From Mya arenaria (taxonomy: Eukaryota; Mollusca; Bivalvia; Myida; Myidae), in contig NC_069124.1 in assembly GCF_026914265.1 (NCBI RefSeq), forward strand, positions 13,413,088-13,477,087: DNA of 64,000 bases. Direction: 5' to 3'. The notes beneath the pieces are model-generated. The model searched no databases. It saw only the letters and a list, made by a program, of their open reading frames with translations, and was not told the origin of the DNA. Of the stretch, positions 1 through 12,428 are shown one piece after another. The position numbers and the translations under genes are program-made. Position 1 is the stretch's first letter. Each line of letters starts with the position of its first letter.

Positions 1-148
1 TTCTTGCGACACTAGCTAGTTTGCTTTCTGCCATCGTCAGAAAACCCACTATCCTTCCTCTTTGATAGTCTCCATTCGTGGGCGGATCTAGACGTAGAAG
101 AGGAACATCCTTGATGAGCAACTTTTTAAGCATTACCCCGACATCCTG
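1..148 (-). CDS. Partial unrecognised exon, cut by window edge
   Basis: On the minus strand an uninterrupted frame runs from about position 148 to the window edge, some 49 codons, preceded by a plausible acceptor (TTTGCACAG). The same frame can also be opened by an ATG at 157-155. The peptide is well mixed, with a KKLLIKDVPLLRLDPP stretch followed by GDYQRGRIVGF, and the base composition is richer in GC than the flanking DNA, as expected for coding sequence. I do not recognise the family. The rest of the gene would lie to the left of the window. Confidence 0.4.
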
Positions 149-837
149 TGCAAACATAATTTAACTCTAAATTCACATGTAATTTGTACATTAGAATTGC
201 CATTATGAGTAAACTCTTGCCGGGTGTGCCCCTCAGTTTAGATCCGACAGTGCTCGATGATTTATAGTGAATGGAAGAGTAAAAAGGAATTTTGTCATTC
301 GTATCTTAGAATTGTTAAGCGCAAGTTTAACTTACGATAAAACGGCCGTCGGTATACTAGCATAAGGAAGCTCCTATTTACACGGATGCCTAGTATAGGT
401 TTGACGTGGGATTGCCGCTCACGACTACTCATATTAATCTTATTAGTTCAAGTATTAGAATACACACGAAACAAACTTTGGCCATAGTCACTAGAGGCTT
501 AAGCCGGAGTATGAAACTCAAGTATTTTTATGTTTTTAAAGTAAATATGCGCTCTATAGCTTTGTTGATTGTGGGAGGAAAATGTTTTAGACCTAATACA
601 TCCCCATGTGAGTTTCCATGCTGGGGAATAATTTTATATTAAGTTTTACAGATACAAACAGAAGCTCTTACCCATCGGTATAAAGAGATTTAAGTGATGT
701 TTAAATGGCATTAAACGTGCCATTTTAACCTCTTATATATCTCACAGTAGTTTCCTTATTTCCTGAAATAATGTTCAACATGATTAAATTCATTTGGATT
801 GGAATAATAGATCATCGTCATTATAATCATCACCATC

Positions 838-884
<47 letters not shown>

Positions 885-1840
885 ATTCATCATATTCAAA
901 TTAGCACTAGCAGCAATACTTTAAACATTATCAGCAGCATTACCATCGTCATCAGCAACAACAGCAGCTGCAACCACAACAGCATATTTAATAAACACAA
1001 AACCATAAAGAATATAATTATGTATGCAGGAACACTTCCCAGGAAACGATGTGTAATTGAGTGCTGTGGCGTAAGATTGAAGTATTTGGCACCCTGCAAC
1101 GACCTCGAAATCGACATGGAAACGAATATAACTGATTATGCGTGCTGTTAACACCCTTATGAAACAAACAAAAAGGTAAAATGTTCACGGTGTCATACCT
1201 TCTGCAATTCATCTAAAAATCGTGTTAAACGTAATTCTTGATCCCTTTTTACACTTGTATTTCAGGCGCATGCACTTGTGCACTTGTGTACTTGTACAAG
1301 TGGAGAGGTCGCTATGGGCCGGAAGTTGATACTGACACGGCCCTCACTCTCGGGGAGATAAGGTTTCATATTACATGTAATACTCTGTACCTTACATGAG
1401 GTATTCATTTCACCGTGGGGACGGGATGCGATATTTTCAAGCAGTTGCAGTCCTTAAAAACCCTAACAAAACCATTTTACAACAGTTTGCGCACAAGTCG
1501 TTATACTCTGTTATTGTTTGTATGTCTTTGAGTCGATGATTAAGACGAAATGAATGTTAAGCATGCACTAAAATGACCCTAAAATATATGATCTGTCCAT
1601 TTAGGGAGCTAAAATGAATACATGCTGGTTATTTCAGATGTTCTTATGCGACGTTATATGATTTTTTATGTGAAAACATAACTGTGTAGATAATACAAAC
1701 ATATAATGTGCAATGATACATGCGTATACATGTCTGAAAAAGCCTATCTAAGTCATATAGATTTATGATTAACTATATCGTAACAATGTCGTTATCAACC
1801 AAACACTATATTAATCATCAAGCCCTTTTTGTTTTTTAAG
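149..1840. other. Non-coding stretch with one microsatellite
   Basis: I see no supported gene. Open frames here are short and of random composition. The longest one, at 771-1151, exists only because a CAT trinucleotide array translates as poly-His. Confidence 0.6.
810..895. repeat. (CAT)n microsatellite
   Basis: About 80 bases of CAT/ATC trinucleotides with a few CAC interruptions. It is seen directly in the sequence. Confidence 0.95.
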
Positions 1841-2060
1841 TTTATCAACCGACAAGGAGCTTTCTATTTCAAAATACGGAGTTGTGATGAAGAACGAACC
1901 CACGCCAATATTCGAGGTTCCATTAGCAACGTTTTAAACGATCGCGCCTTTTCTCTTGACGGTCAATGCTCCCAGTCAAGAATAATAATCCTAAGGGCAG
2001 TCGATAAACAAGCCATAAACTATGATGGAAGCTTCGAGCTGAGCGGCAGAACGGTCATCT
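1841..2060 (+). CDS. Putative exon A of an unrecognised gene
   Basis: An open frame follows a pyrimidine-rich acceptor (GTTTTTTAAG) and ends at a possible donor (GTTAGT), just ahead of a TAG. The peptide begins FINRQGAFYFKIRSCDEE and ends near SGRTVI. It is of balanced composition and slightly recalls beta-rich extracellular domains, but I cannot name the family. The nearest downstream candidate exon is 2214-2366. The junction phase between them favours a different frame there from the one that continues into 2560-2701, so the linkage of the three is unsure. Confidence 0.35.
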
Positions 2061-2213
2061 GTTAGTGACAAAAAGTAGCTAATGTTACGAATTTAAAAGA
2101 AAATAAATTTTGTAGGATATTTGACATATTGTTGTTGTAGTTGTTTCTTCTGGTGTTGTTGTTTCTTCTGCTGCTGCTAAGCACTACCTATCACATTTAT
2201 GCATATTTTTCAG

Positions 2214-2366
2214 CACAGCGGTTCGAGGAGGGCTCGGTCCCGAAAACGAGGCGAGTGTGTACAACTGGACGACTGTCAGCGGCAGGCAGCGGGTGGACAC
2301 AAACCACACGTTTAACAATTCTTGGGCCTTACCCTTATTCAGGGCATCTCATTGTGGCAGAACGAT
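2214..2366 (+). CDS. Putative exon B of an unrecognised gene
   Basis: It follows a clean acceptor (GCATATTTTTCAG). Two frames are open. One reads GLGPENEASVYNWTTVSG with potential N-glycosylation sites (NWT, NHT, NNS). Using a GTATAC donor after 2366, it joins in phase to the exon at 2560. The other frame fits exon A better. I prefer the first because it continues downstream, but neither is proven. Confidence 0.35.
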
Positions 2367-2559
2367 GTATACATGAATAACTTAGGTGGCGACATCAACA
2401 TTTTAATTCAGTAGACTTTCATTCTAATAAAATAAATGTGAAGGTTTAGTCACTAAACAAGGTACCGTTTCCAGTTCAACATGTTGAAATGTTATTTGGG
2501 ATCTAATAAAAGGACATACATAATACATTCTTAAATTCGCAATACCTACCACGTTATAG

Positions 2560-2701
2560 TATTCATCCGATAGTGAATATGGTGTCTAGGTCGGACACGG
2601 TGACCCGTTGTAATAAGGTCATGGTCGTCGTGGATAGCAGCGTATCTGTGGCACAGACGGACTTCTCCGTTGACGCCTTCGGAATCAATCTCTGGAAACA
2701 G
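2560..2701 (+). CDS. Putative exon C of an unrecognised gene
   Basis: An open frame of 47 codons sits between a TTATAG acceptor and a CAG/GTTTGC donor. The peptide holds CNKVMVVVDSSVSVAQTDFSV, an amphipathic beta-strand pattern like those seen in extracellular beta-sandwich domains. It joins exon B in phase 2 and ends in phase 0. The minus-strand frames overlapping it look like shadows. Confidence 0.4.
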
Positions 2702-3123
2702 GTTTGCACCAAATAAACACAAACATATTTCAAGACTTGTTGACAAACACAAACGTTCCAATGCAATACGAAATCATAACTTTTGAATCAGTCAAATATC
2801 TTCCTGCAATGAGCTTTCAAAATGTTAATCAAGTCTATAAAATGTTTTTACTCCTATAAGTATGTTGTTTAAATGTGAAAGATTAAGATGCACCAAATGC
2901 CGAAAAATAAGTAACACCAACACTATTATACCACAGAATTGTGCTTTCTTGCCTTTACCAAAGCGTAATTGAGACTTGTTTATACATAAAATATAGAAAA
3001 GTACTTTGTTCTCTACATTTGTTGTAAAATGTGCCATACATTATTTTTGATATATACGGACACATGATTCTGTTGAAAATGTGACAGGTGTGGCAAACAC
3101 GAGGTTCAGCAGTGTTAATATGA

Positions 3124-3335
3124 CATGTAAACCCTGACGGTCATCCTGACAACGAGTCAGTGTTTTACGAAGGACGTGGTGCGGAGGTCGCACTCACGAA
3201 GCCGAGTGCGTTTGATCCCATTGACTTGGAGACCGATGAATATATCCTTAAACGTCTTAGTGAACTGTCCGTGTGTTCCAATTTTGCCCCCGTAAAGCAG
3301 CGGGACGGGGTCATGGTGGCGTGTTTAGCCGCGTG
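3124..3335 (+). CDS. Putative exon D of an unrecognised gene
   Basis: About 70 codons are open, with ESVFYEGRGAEVALTKPSAF followed by an acidic helix-like segment and SVCSNFAPVKQRDGV. GC content is distinctly higher than in the flanks. A GTAAAG after position 3335 would serve as donor; otherwise the frame ends at TAA (3349-3351). The start of the exon is not resolved, because an in-frame stop lies just upstream. I do not recognise the family, and grouping it with exons A-C rests only on strand and distance. Confidence 0.35.
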
Positions 3336-3859
3336 TAAAGATAGAGTATAATATCCGGTCCCTGGTTTCCTGGACGCGGTAATCCGGCAACGCGAAACAC
3401 TGCGCGGTAGATGACCTACTTAACAGGCTAAATACTCATGGATCATTGCCTTTCTCGTAGCAAAACATATATTTTGCCCGGTATGTGGAGTTGGTAACAC
3501 TATAAGAATGTTCCACCGCATAACATAGACTGAAGACTCGTTACAGCGCTATTTATAGCAAGCTATACATATTTAGAACGCAGTCCGTAGCAATTAGAGT
3601 CGATTGCTTACTAGGTATTTTCGATATATATGTTAATGTAAATTAGGTCGGTGATCACCGCAGTTCTAACCGCATTGGGTTGATACGCCCGTGCGCGCAT
3701 TAATTCGCTAAAAGTTAAACATGTTATGTCGATGTGTTCCTATGGCACCAAATGGCGTTTAGTTTCTCCTTAATACTATACAGGTAGGGGTTGTACTGGT
3801 AAATAGAGAGTGTTGGAAGGAGATTTCGCGGAGGTGTTAGTATGGTAGCAACTGATGTT

Positions 3860-3902
<43 letters not shown>

Positions 3903-6453
3903 ATACAATACAGTTAAAGGTTAAACTTGTATAACATAGAGATTGATGTTACTGTATACGGTTATATCCTATAATATTATTAAGGCCGCTACTTTTATAT
4001 AAATTGGTTTACAAAACCGGCGGATCTAATTTTCCGAAAAGTACAAAAAAAAAATGAATTTCACTTTCTTTTCAAAATTATTTTCCCGACCGTATTGATT
4101 TTGGTGCGAAACAAACGAAACCGAACAGATAAGTGTACGAATGCAGTAGATATCGACTGGGTGTTGTTCCGTAGCCGTATTCGCCAATTTATAGTGATAG
4201 CATGTGAGCCAGTCAAATGTTATGGCAGCGTTGTTGGCAATAGCGGACTTGACGATAGCAGTCATTCTTTGTATGAAATAATTAATTGAATTATGCAGGA
4301 GTTGTTAAAATAACAATAGCAATAAACATTGGCAAATATTACAGCCGACACAAAAAATAACTGTCACGTGAGTGTTGTTTTTCCCCGCGAATTTAGGTCA
4401 TGAAAATATTGTTGTTTATAGATAGAAAATAAAAGTGTCAGCAGCTGACATCCAATTAGTAGACACACATATCTGTAAATTATGTGTGAGAAAAACATTT
4501 TATAACATTTTATGGTTAAATATCAAACAACAGTGCACTAAGTGTGAGTGGTGAAATTGAAAGTCAAATTTCTATGTTGACACCGTCTACCTAGTTTGAC
4601 AAGTTCGGTCGGTGGTGTTTATTGATTTTAAATCACAAAATGGTTTGGAAATACTTGTCATTGAGTCAATGTAAAGCTTGTGTTTATTCTAGACTACATG
4701 TTTATTCATGTTTGGGTTAATAGTAGAGTAAAAACAATGAAAGAGTTGAACACATGTGTCAATGGCATTTACTAATGCCGGGAGTTGTGTACAAAACATT
4801 TAGATAAAACAACACGGAAAACTATTGTGAATAAGTCCATTTCTATTTGTAATGAACTTGATATTTCACAATAAATTAGATTTGTTGTTGTAACCAAGGA
4901 ATACTCTTTAAAATGAAAAATAAACAAGCTAAAGTATAGATGCATGTATACCCAAAATGGCGGAGTTGGGAGAAGATGCAAATATCCAATACATAATTAT
5001 GGATTTCTCTGTCAGTTTACTATCATTGGTACATAAAGTTAAGTCACATGCTAGATTTATAATTTTGCTACGTGATTTTTATGTACTGATGTGATAATTT
5101 GCTGCAAGATTTGAATTTGAAATTTGAAATGGATTTGGTGAACATCCCATGAGAATTTCCCGGTCCGAAAATATCCGGACTTAGCATAGATCGGGTTACA
5201 CACAACTAGGACCCCGCATGGTAAGGGTTATTAAAACTCAAATCTAGGTCTAGTTTGGTTTTTAGTTTTTCAGGAATTGTTTTCACAATATTAAAGCTCA
5301 AATGTCTTCATAAAATGTTACTTCCTTATTTACAAAATTGGTAATTATTTCAGTTTATTGACATTTTCCAATATTGTTTTCATACAGTGCATTTTTTGTG
5401 TATTTTAATGCGTAGAATTTGCCTTCTCTTTTTTTCAATTTAATATTGGTCAGTTTTTAAGTGTTCTGCATTCACATTTGCTGTAGCATACCCTTAAAGA
5501 TAAACAAATGTCTTGCTGAGTGATATTCAATGTATCTTTGATAAAAAGTGTAGTTTACACATGAAAACATGTTTATAGTCAATTTCATTGATGTTTTATA
5601 TGAACAGTATGTAAGATTTAAACTAAGAGTTTAATTAGAACTTTGAAACTTTGAGTGTATTAAAACATCCATTAATAGCAGTTTAAAAATTTAAAATGTC
5701 AAGTAAATGATATAATTTTTCGATGTTTTTTATGTTGTTCTCTGATTTTCACCCTTTAAAAGTATGTTTTGTGACTCTTTTTTTCGACCACCCGGTGGAC
5801 AATTTTTCCAAAAATTCTTGTAAACCAAAAAATAAAAAAGGAGTGGCCTAAGCATTGCATCATTTTAATTTCACCTTGTCGTGATAATTCTTAATATGTT
5901 AAAACATGATTCAAAGTTATTATTTATGACAGTGTTTTTTAAACTCTTTATTTATATCTTGAAAGCACTAATCAATAAATGGTCTTAGAAGTATTTTATC
6001 ACTTATGTACATGTCGACGCTAGCTGTTCTTACGCTTTTGTGTTCCCGTGTATTTTAGAGGAGTTAATTTGCCCGTAGATAATTCATTGAAATATGTAGT
6101 TGATGTATGTGTAACGATTAAAAGAACAACGCATTATATCTTAAGTTCATTGGAAAAATGCATTTTCTGCATTTTTTTCTCTTTGTAAAGCCTTTCTCGC
6201 AATGTAAGTATGGACAATAAAATATCAGCGTCATGTTTTATATCGCCAGGGTTGTTGATTTGTTTATCTACTGGATATCAGAAAAACTATTTAAACGGAA
6301 TACCTGAGCTCACAATTAGTGTTGAGGGTATAACATGATACATGCATACATTATTCTTTTAAGTAAAATAAAAATGCTGGGGAGATTGATTCATTAGATG
6401 AACACAGGTCTGGTGGATTTTGTTTCCGATACTCATGATGTTTAACAAAATAG
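3336..6453. other. Non-coding DNA
   Basis: AT-rich sequence with no supported gene. Apart from the CT array at 3862-3899 I see no element with defined ends. Confidence 0.55.
3862..3899. repeat. (CT)n microsatellite
   Basis: An uninterrupted CT dinucleotide run of about 38 bases, seen directly. Confidence 0.95.
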
Positions 6454-6567
6454 TTATGAAAAAACATTCTACGTGTACCCGGACGCAGACGTAGATGACG
6501 TCATTGTGAAGTTGCAAATGAAAGGGGGCAACGAATGTCCAGGGTGTGTCCTTATTGAAACAGACTC
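6454..6567 (+). CDS. Putative exon, unrecognised beta-strand peptide
   Basis: Thirty-eight open codons lie between an acceptor-like AAAATAG and a GTAACC donor. The peptide reads YEKTFYVYPDADVDDVIVKL and then a CPGC pair. Alternating hydrophobics and the 'FYV-x-x-D-A-x-V' pattern resemble the beta-sandwich segment that follows VWA domains in hemicentin- or CLCA-like proteins; this is only an impression. A longer minus-strand frame overlaps it (6359-6646) but is Phe/Val/Cys-rich and looks like a shadow. Confidence 0.35.
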
Positions 6568-9500
6568 GTAACCACCCCTGACACTCTGGTGAAAATACCA
6601 ATTGACTGTAAATGCATAGTTTGAAACGCAGCAAAAACGGAATCAAATGAAACTTGCAAATATTAACAATATTTATAAGAACATTTTAACAAATTGCGTC
6701 TTTTTAAGCTTCAATATATGCCTTATTATGTGGATGTGCTTTGAGATATAAGAATTATTCATGAAAAGCATTTGCATTTTAACGCTTACCTAAAACAATA
6801 TATGGACTTGAATGTCTAAAGCTGCCAAAGTGTTTTAAATTATCCATTCGACAATGCCTTGTGCTACAATTTCATGTGGCTCTGTGAAAAAGGCTTTTAG
6901 AAATGTGTATCCTTAAAGTAAATTTCAGTCCATTTGTTTACATTTTTAATATAGTTCTTATTTGAAAATATATCATCGTTAAAGTCACAATATGTATTGA
7001 AGTGTGGATTTACTGACAGAAGACATACACCCATTTCTTATTGTCGAAGGTCAGTTCTGTATAAATAACAGAATACAAACAATTCTATAAACTTACCATT
7101 GTAAAAACAAAATGCTTATGAAATTAAATTTATAGCTTGGGTACAATTAAAATTCAATAAACTGAGATGTTAAATTGGCAGAACCATGCTTTATTTTTTT
7201 CATAAAGTTTAGCTCTTTTACTTAAGACAGAGTTTTAAAACTAATTTATGTTTGCACCTGGTTTATACCTGCCAAAAGATGGCTATAAAGCGGGTATGAG
7301 GGAACAGGCCAATATAGAACAAATTCAAAGGCGAAGATATACAAAGAACCAATTCAAATAACATTGAAAAAAATCGGTTGGTTTTCTAATTCAATTAAGG
7401 AATAAATTCCGGGATTGATGTAATGACTTATATTTACACCAATAGTTCATTATTTAATTTAAAACAAAAATAACTTCATTTCACTTAAGAAAAACTTACA
7501 GTAAACCGTTCTCACCCATTCTGTAAATAGAACGAGCCGACCGTAACCGGAAACATTTTATCAAATGACGTCACAATAATGCGGGAAAAGATCAACCACT
7601 TGAAATCACTGTTAAACCTAAAATTGAAATGCAAATGACAACAATACTTTCACATATCATCAAATAACACTTTCTAAAATGTTGATTTATTTTTACGCGT
7701 CCTTCTGACACAATACGAATAAAAAACAAAATAAACAATTTCCATGTATACTGTAATGCTATGATTCGCGATCCGAACATATCCGAAATTGTTGCGTTCA
7801 TCGGTTGACCGCAATTGCCGAAAGGCAGACCATTTAAGGAATGGAAGTTGGAGTGTAAATATGGAACATTGTACTTGTTTTATTAATTAGATGTTTAAAA
7901 CCATACACGTAAACAAAAAGTTGTTTCGTAGCCTATCATATATGGTAACTTCTACAATTAGACAATACTCTCTGAATGGGAAAGCTTCACACTCATGTTA
8001 GTGTATATAATTCGATATTGCGAAAAAACAATGAGCTCGTTATTGAGACGTTACGTTGTCTCTTAGTAAATAATAGTATTATTGTCCATGCTTGGAATGA
8101 AGTGGCCAGCGATGCAGCATTGGATGGCTAAGGGTTTGACGCATGGGTGGCGGTGTATGGAGGCTATTCGTTGCCAAAAGTCCAGACGTGTAATTCCCAC
8201 AATGTGCTTCTTAATCGTACTAAATCTCTATTACATTTGTCAATGTAGACGTGCTATATGTTGTTTCTATTCGTCAGTTTTCCGTATTGATTTGTCATTT
8301 GTCATTATAGTAGTCAAAATGTATATTTGTCAGATCTACCCTGTATAAACTCACTAAAACATAGATCGTATAACTTGCCTTTAACAATATGATGATGTAA
8401 TTTAGAAAGCCGAATCATGCATATGTAAAACTGCAATCCTACAGTCGACACTCGCATTCGTAAAATGAACATTTACAGTCCAACAAGTCCAGGTTTACCA
8501 AAGTCAATTGACAAGTTCAGAATTACAAGGATAGACGATTTCGCCTATACCTTATATGGTAAATGTCACCGAAGGAAACGAAGGTGAATGGGCGGAGCTA
8601 ACGAATCAGATTTTCTTTCGTTTATTTCCGTCCAATCAAGCAAAGGAGATATCATCTTCGCCTACCTCCTGTAAATTCCCGGTTGCAAGTCCGAGTACTC
8701 TCTTTATATTTCACAATAAAAACAAAAATTAACCTTATCTTTTATTTTATTTTGACGAGCAATGTTCCTAAATGGGTTATAAATCACCATATTATTTAGT
8801 CAATTGCAGTTGGGTGTATCTGAGCTGGGCTTACGGACCCAGATTCATACTGCCACTGTCATTTTTTTTACTTATATAACCAAGCAAGCAAAAATTGTTC
8901 ATGTATTTTATTTACAAGTGGACCATTGGCGGGTCGTTCTGTGGGGGGTGGGGGCTGTAGGGCCTGTGTCTCCCCATTTGGCCCGCAAGTAAACTTAAAG
9001 GTTATTTTTTTGTCAGTATTTCTCAGAAAAAAGTACTTAATTACGCCATAACGCACCAATTCAGACTAAAAATATTTATCATATTCTAGGGGGGAGAACC
9101 CTTAAACCCCACTTCCCACATTTTAAACATATTAATGTCATGCCCACTTGAGGGATCATGTCCAAAAAGTTGTGCCCCTAAGTAACGTCTCTGTATCGCA
9201 AGTCCCTGTTCAAAACCTGCTCCAGCAAACCCAAGAAACTTTTGATGGACATCATAATGATATCCACCTAGTTTTGTCTGATGTTATACATTTACTATCT
9301 AAATAAGCATGTATGGTGTAAACGTGTAATTTCAATACATCATTGAAACAAAATGTCCATGTGGATGGAAGAACAGCTCTCCAATCCACTTGTGTTCCCC
9401 AGTTATGAATTACGAGATCTGCCACTGTGAACCATAATAATCAAGTGGGGGATTTCAAGAACATGAAAACAGATATCGTGAGTCTTAGATTAGAAAAAAC

Positions 9501-9903
9501 AAACGCGCGATTTTTCCCCTCCAAAAGGGCTAGGTCCGCTTCACCTAAATGTGAAAAAACCTGACTGTTGAGTGGGGGTGGGTATAAAAGGTAGCAGCAA
9601 GTAATAATTGTTTATTACCAATAAATTGACTTCATCATTAAAATACTTAATTAATTACCTATAAAATAATATGCGTTACAGTAAAATGTACGAGTTATAT
9701 GAAGTTGTAATCTTAGTGTATTTTATCCATACAATTCCAGCTACCAGGTAATTAACCTCTGAATAATTTCAACTTAATGAAACTTTAGATTTTTTTCTTC
9801 GTAAATTTTAATTTTTCTAATATTACTGATGCAATCTTAAACATTGCAAAAAGGCAAGAAAATGTCCTCTAATGGTAGAATTTAAAATAGTGTTTATAGT
9901 AAT
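6568..9903. other. Non-coding DNA with unclassified repeats
   Basis: No supported gene. The stretch holds a motif at about 8156-8193 that recurs inverted at 11000-11034. A G/C-tract-rich patch at about 8930-9200 has the look of an old interspersed repeat. The remainder is AT-rich. Confidence 0.5.
8156..8193 (+). repeat. Short dispersed repeat, copy 1
   Basis: A stretch of about 37 bases beginning TATGGAGGCTATTCGTTGCC also occurs, inverted and with a few changes, at 11000-11034. Sequence beyond it diverges, so only a core has been conserved or it is the end of a larger old element. Confidence 0.55.
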
Positions 9904-10254
9904 TTAAAGCTGCACTCTCACAGATTGACAGTTTTGACAACCTTTTTTGTCCCAGACTCGGCTGATTTTGGCAGCAATGCTTTCTAAACAAATAATAAGA
10001 TTACTCACAATAAAACAGATCTAAATTGTTTGGAAAACTGCCGACATTTTTCATTTTTCTTAAAACGTTACTGTAGTATCACGTTGAGCCATAAAACATC
10101 AATTTGCGAACGTAAAACTGAAAAACTGTATCTGATCTTTTATCAGCAGTCTTATACCACTGGTATCCAGACATTTACGCAAAAATTGTCTAATTCCAAA
10201 ACAAAAAATAAAAATAGTTGTCAACACGGTCAAAGTGTGAGAGTGCAGCTTTAA
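9904..10254. mobile_element. TTAA-bounded MITE, 351 bp
   Basis: The ends are 19-base perfect inverted repeats (TTAAAGCTGCACTCTCACA and its complement). Imperfect pairing extends to about 38 bases, reaching GTTGTCAA-type sequence on both sides. The outer TTAA on each end could be the target duplication, as in piggyBac-type elements, or part of the terminal repeat. The interior has no transposase; its 74-codon frame is Lys/Thr-rich noise. Non-autonomous status is inferred from size. Confidence 0.8.
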
Positions 10255-12159
10255 AAGAAAAATAAGACAATGGGACTTTTCATTCTTGAAGTATAATTTA
10301 ATGCTAATGACTTACATTTTGTTGTGTTTAAGTCAAGTATCATTTTGCATACATCTCATTTCATGTCATATGTGCGTATTAAAAACTATTATATAGACAA
10401 AAACATGTTGTAATATCATATATTATTTTATTCGACATGAAATAATTAATAATCCATCCTGTTTCCAAATCATAGTCCACAGTGTCATAAAAAAGATGGT
10501 TCGTAATGTCTATAATAAGGTTCGCAATGTCCATGGTCCAAAGTATCCATAAATGGGTTTAAATAGAGCCAAGTGATAGCGGAAATTTCCGAAAGACGGA
10601 AGGAGGACTTAAGACATGGTTAGGCGGAGTTAAGACATGGTATAGGCGGAGCTATCTATAAATAATATTAAATTCATCTAGTAAACATGTTCAACTGCGA
10701 ATGAAAAGTCACTACCATACAATGTACTTTGTAGAACTACGAACTGAAATCTGTCTTCTACACACCGCAATGTAAAACTCGGCATGTGACTTTCCAGAAT
10801 GACGTGTGTTTAACATACACAACTTTATAAACACGACTGAATCGTCTGTTGAATAGATGCAACGAGAAAAAAACTCCAATCGGTACAATGAAAAATGAAA
10901 ATGTGCAGTGTAAAATGTAAACATACAACCGATGAGTTGGCGGTTGTAAAATGTAAATTGGTAAATCATCAATGTTACAAACCTAAAATACACACATACA
11001 CGCCTGGACGTTTGGCAACGAATAGCCTCCATAGCGATGTGGTTGTTTGCACTTATGGGGTGTGCATCCCCTTCACCAGGATCCCGAACACCCCAACCAA
11101 ATATACAACAACAACAATCCGGTTAAAATCACAACGTTATCTGTTGTAGGATCTTAGTCGCAATTTAAATAATCATAAATCTGTATAAACGAACAAATGG
11201 AAACATTTTTTTTAAATTACATAACAATGGGTTCACTTTTAATACTAAGTTCAATGAACACAAATGCGAAGCAAAACAAAGATAAAACATGATACAAAGA
11301 TCTTTTTAATTCGTGCTTATGATCGACTTAGATATATATTGCAACGAGCCTGTGGCTGGTATAGACGGTAGTTAACAACATCTAATAATTTTATATTTCT
11401 GTTCTCATTTATTCGTATTAATGCCACCATGTTTGGCACAATACAAATTAAATAATTTAAAAACAACAACATGCAAATGTTCTACATTGCGCTTACACGA
11501 CTGTCATATACATTGCTGTTAAGAAAACAACACTAGACCTAGTATGTTTGTAAATTTGCATTCAGAAATGTGAAAATACTATACCAGTTGATGACCCTTA
11601 TTTATTTGGAGGTCAGTAGGTCTAAAGTCAAGGTCATTAGAAAAATTCCTTTAAAATTTAAAGCAGTCGACAAAATGGCACTTGGTGTTTCATTATCACC
11701 CTTTGTTTATGTAATCTTTACTAATCGTGGTTTTAATGCTTATGCCCGATATATTTTAAACTGTATTTACCATAATATTAACTCTGGTGTTATGACCCTT
11801 GTCAATTTTCAAGCAATTTGAGATTGATTGACCGCTCTCGTTTTTTTTAAATTTCAGACCCAGTTTTCACCAATTTTGAACAACATCTTTCGATATCGTT
11901 GTAAAATACATACACAATTTACTATTATTTGATAATAAGCTAATCATTTGAATTCGTTTGAAGTCGTTTGACAATGAAAAATAAAGAAAAGATCTTATTG
12001 AAGTTAAATAAGAACCAATTTCCTCCTTCCCAGAATCATTCATATCTTATGTTCAGGTCACATGTAGAATTATTTCCCAGATTGCAAACTCACTGCTCAC
12101 AAAATAAAGAAACATTTTAAAGTACGTTAAGAATCTGGGAAAAGCTAAAGAAATAGAAT
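10255..12159. other. Non-coding DNA
   Basis: No supported gene. The long minus-strand frame at 10712-11032 overlaps the dispersed repeat and has no recognisable domain. At about 11570-11830 the sequence 'GATGACCC...GGTCA...GGTCAAGGTCA' resembles a low-complexity repeat that I associate with bivalve genomes (memory, unverified). Confidence 0.5.
11000..11034 (-). repeat. Short dispersed repeat, copy 2
   Basis: Inverted partner of the 8156-8193 motif, about 35 bases long with a few substitutions. Confidence 0.55.
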
Positions 12160-12428
12160 ACCTACGATAGGGTGGATGGTGGTGTTAGTAGTTTATACTC
12201 CGGGTCCCGGCGTTAACACATTCAACCACCGCATACCTATCCTGGGTGGTGAACCAGTACTAGGTGCCTTCACCTCTGCAAGAAACTGACAACTTCTGTA
12301 CATGCCAGGGGCAGTGGTACAGTGCGAATGGTCGTAGAAGGGATTTCATAACCAACCACAACAGAAGTGACCTGGTCCGCCCGGGATTCGCAGACCAACG
12401 CTCTACCGACTGAGCTAACCGGGCGGAC
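12160..12428 (-). mobile_element. tRNA-headed SINE
   Basis: On the minus strand the element opens with a tRNA-like head whose A box reads GGTTAGCTCAGTCGGTAGAG. It is followed by TCTGCGAATCCCGGGCGGAC, where the first and last bases of the head pair like a shortened acceptor stem. An unrelated body of about 200 bases follows. This head-plus-body layout is typical of SINEs. The B box is degenerate. I could not define target duplications. Confidence 0.6.

Noticed and set aside
771-1151. 126-codon frame with a poly-His run
   Set aside because: It is produced by the CAT microsatellite; the flanking residues are low-complexity.
6359-6646. 95-codon minus-strand frame
   Set aside because: Opposite a better plus-strand exon candidate; its Phe/Cys/Val bias is that of an antisense shadow.
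10712-11032. 106-codon minus-strand frame
   Set aside because: It begins inside a dispersed repeat and shows no family pattern.
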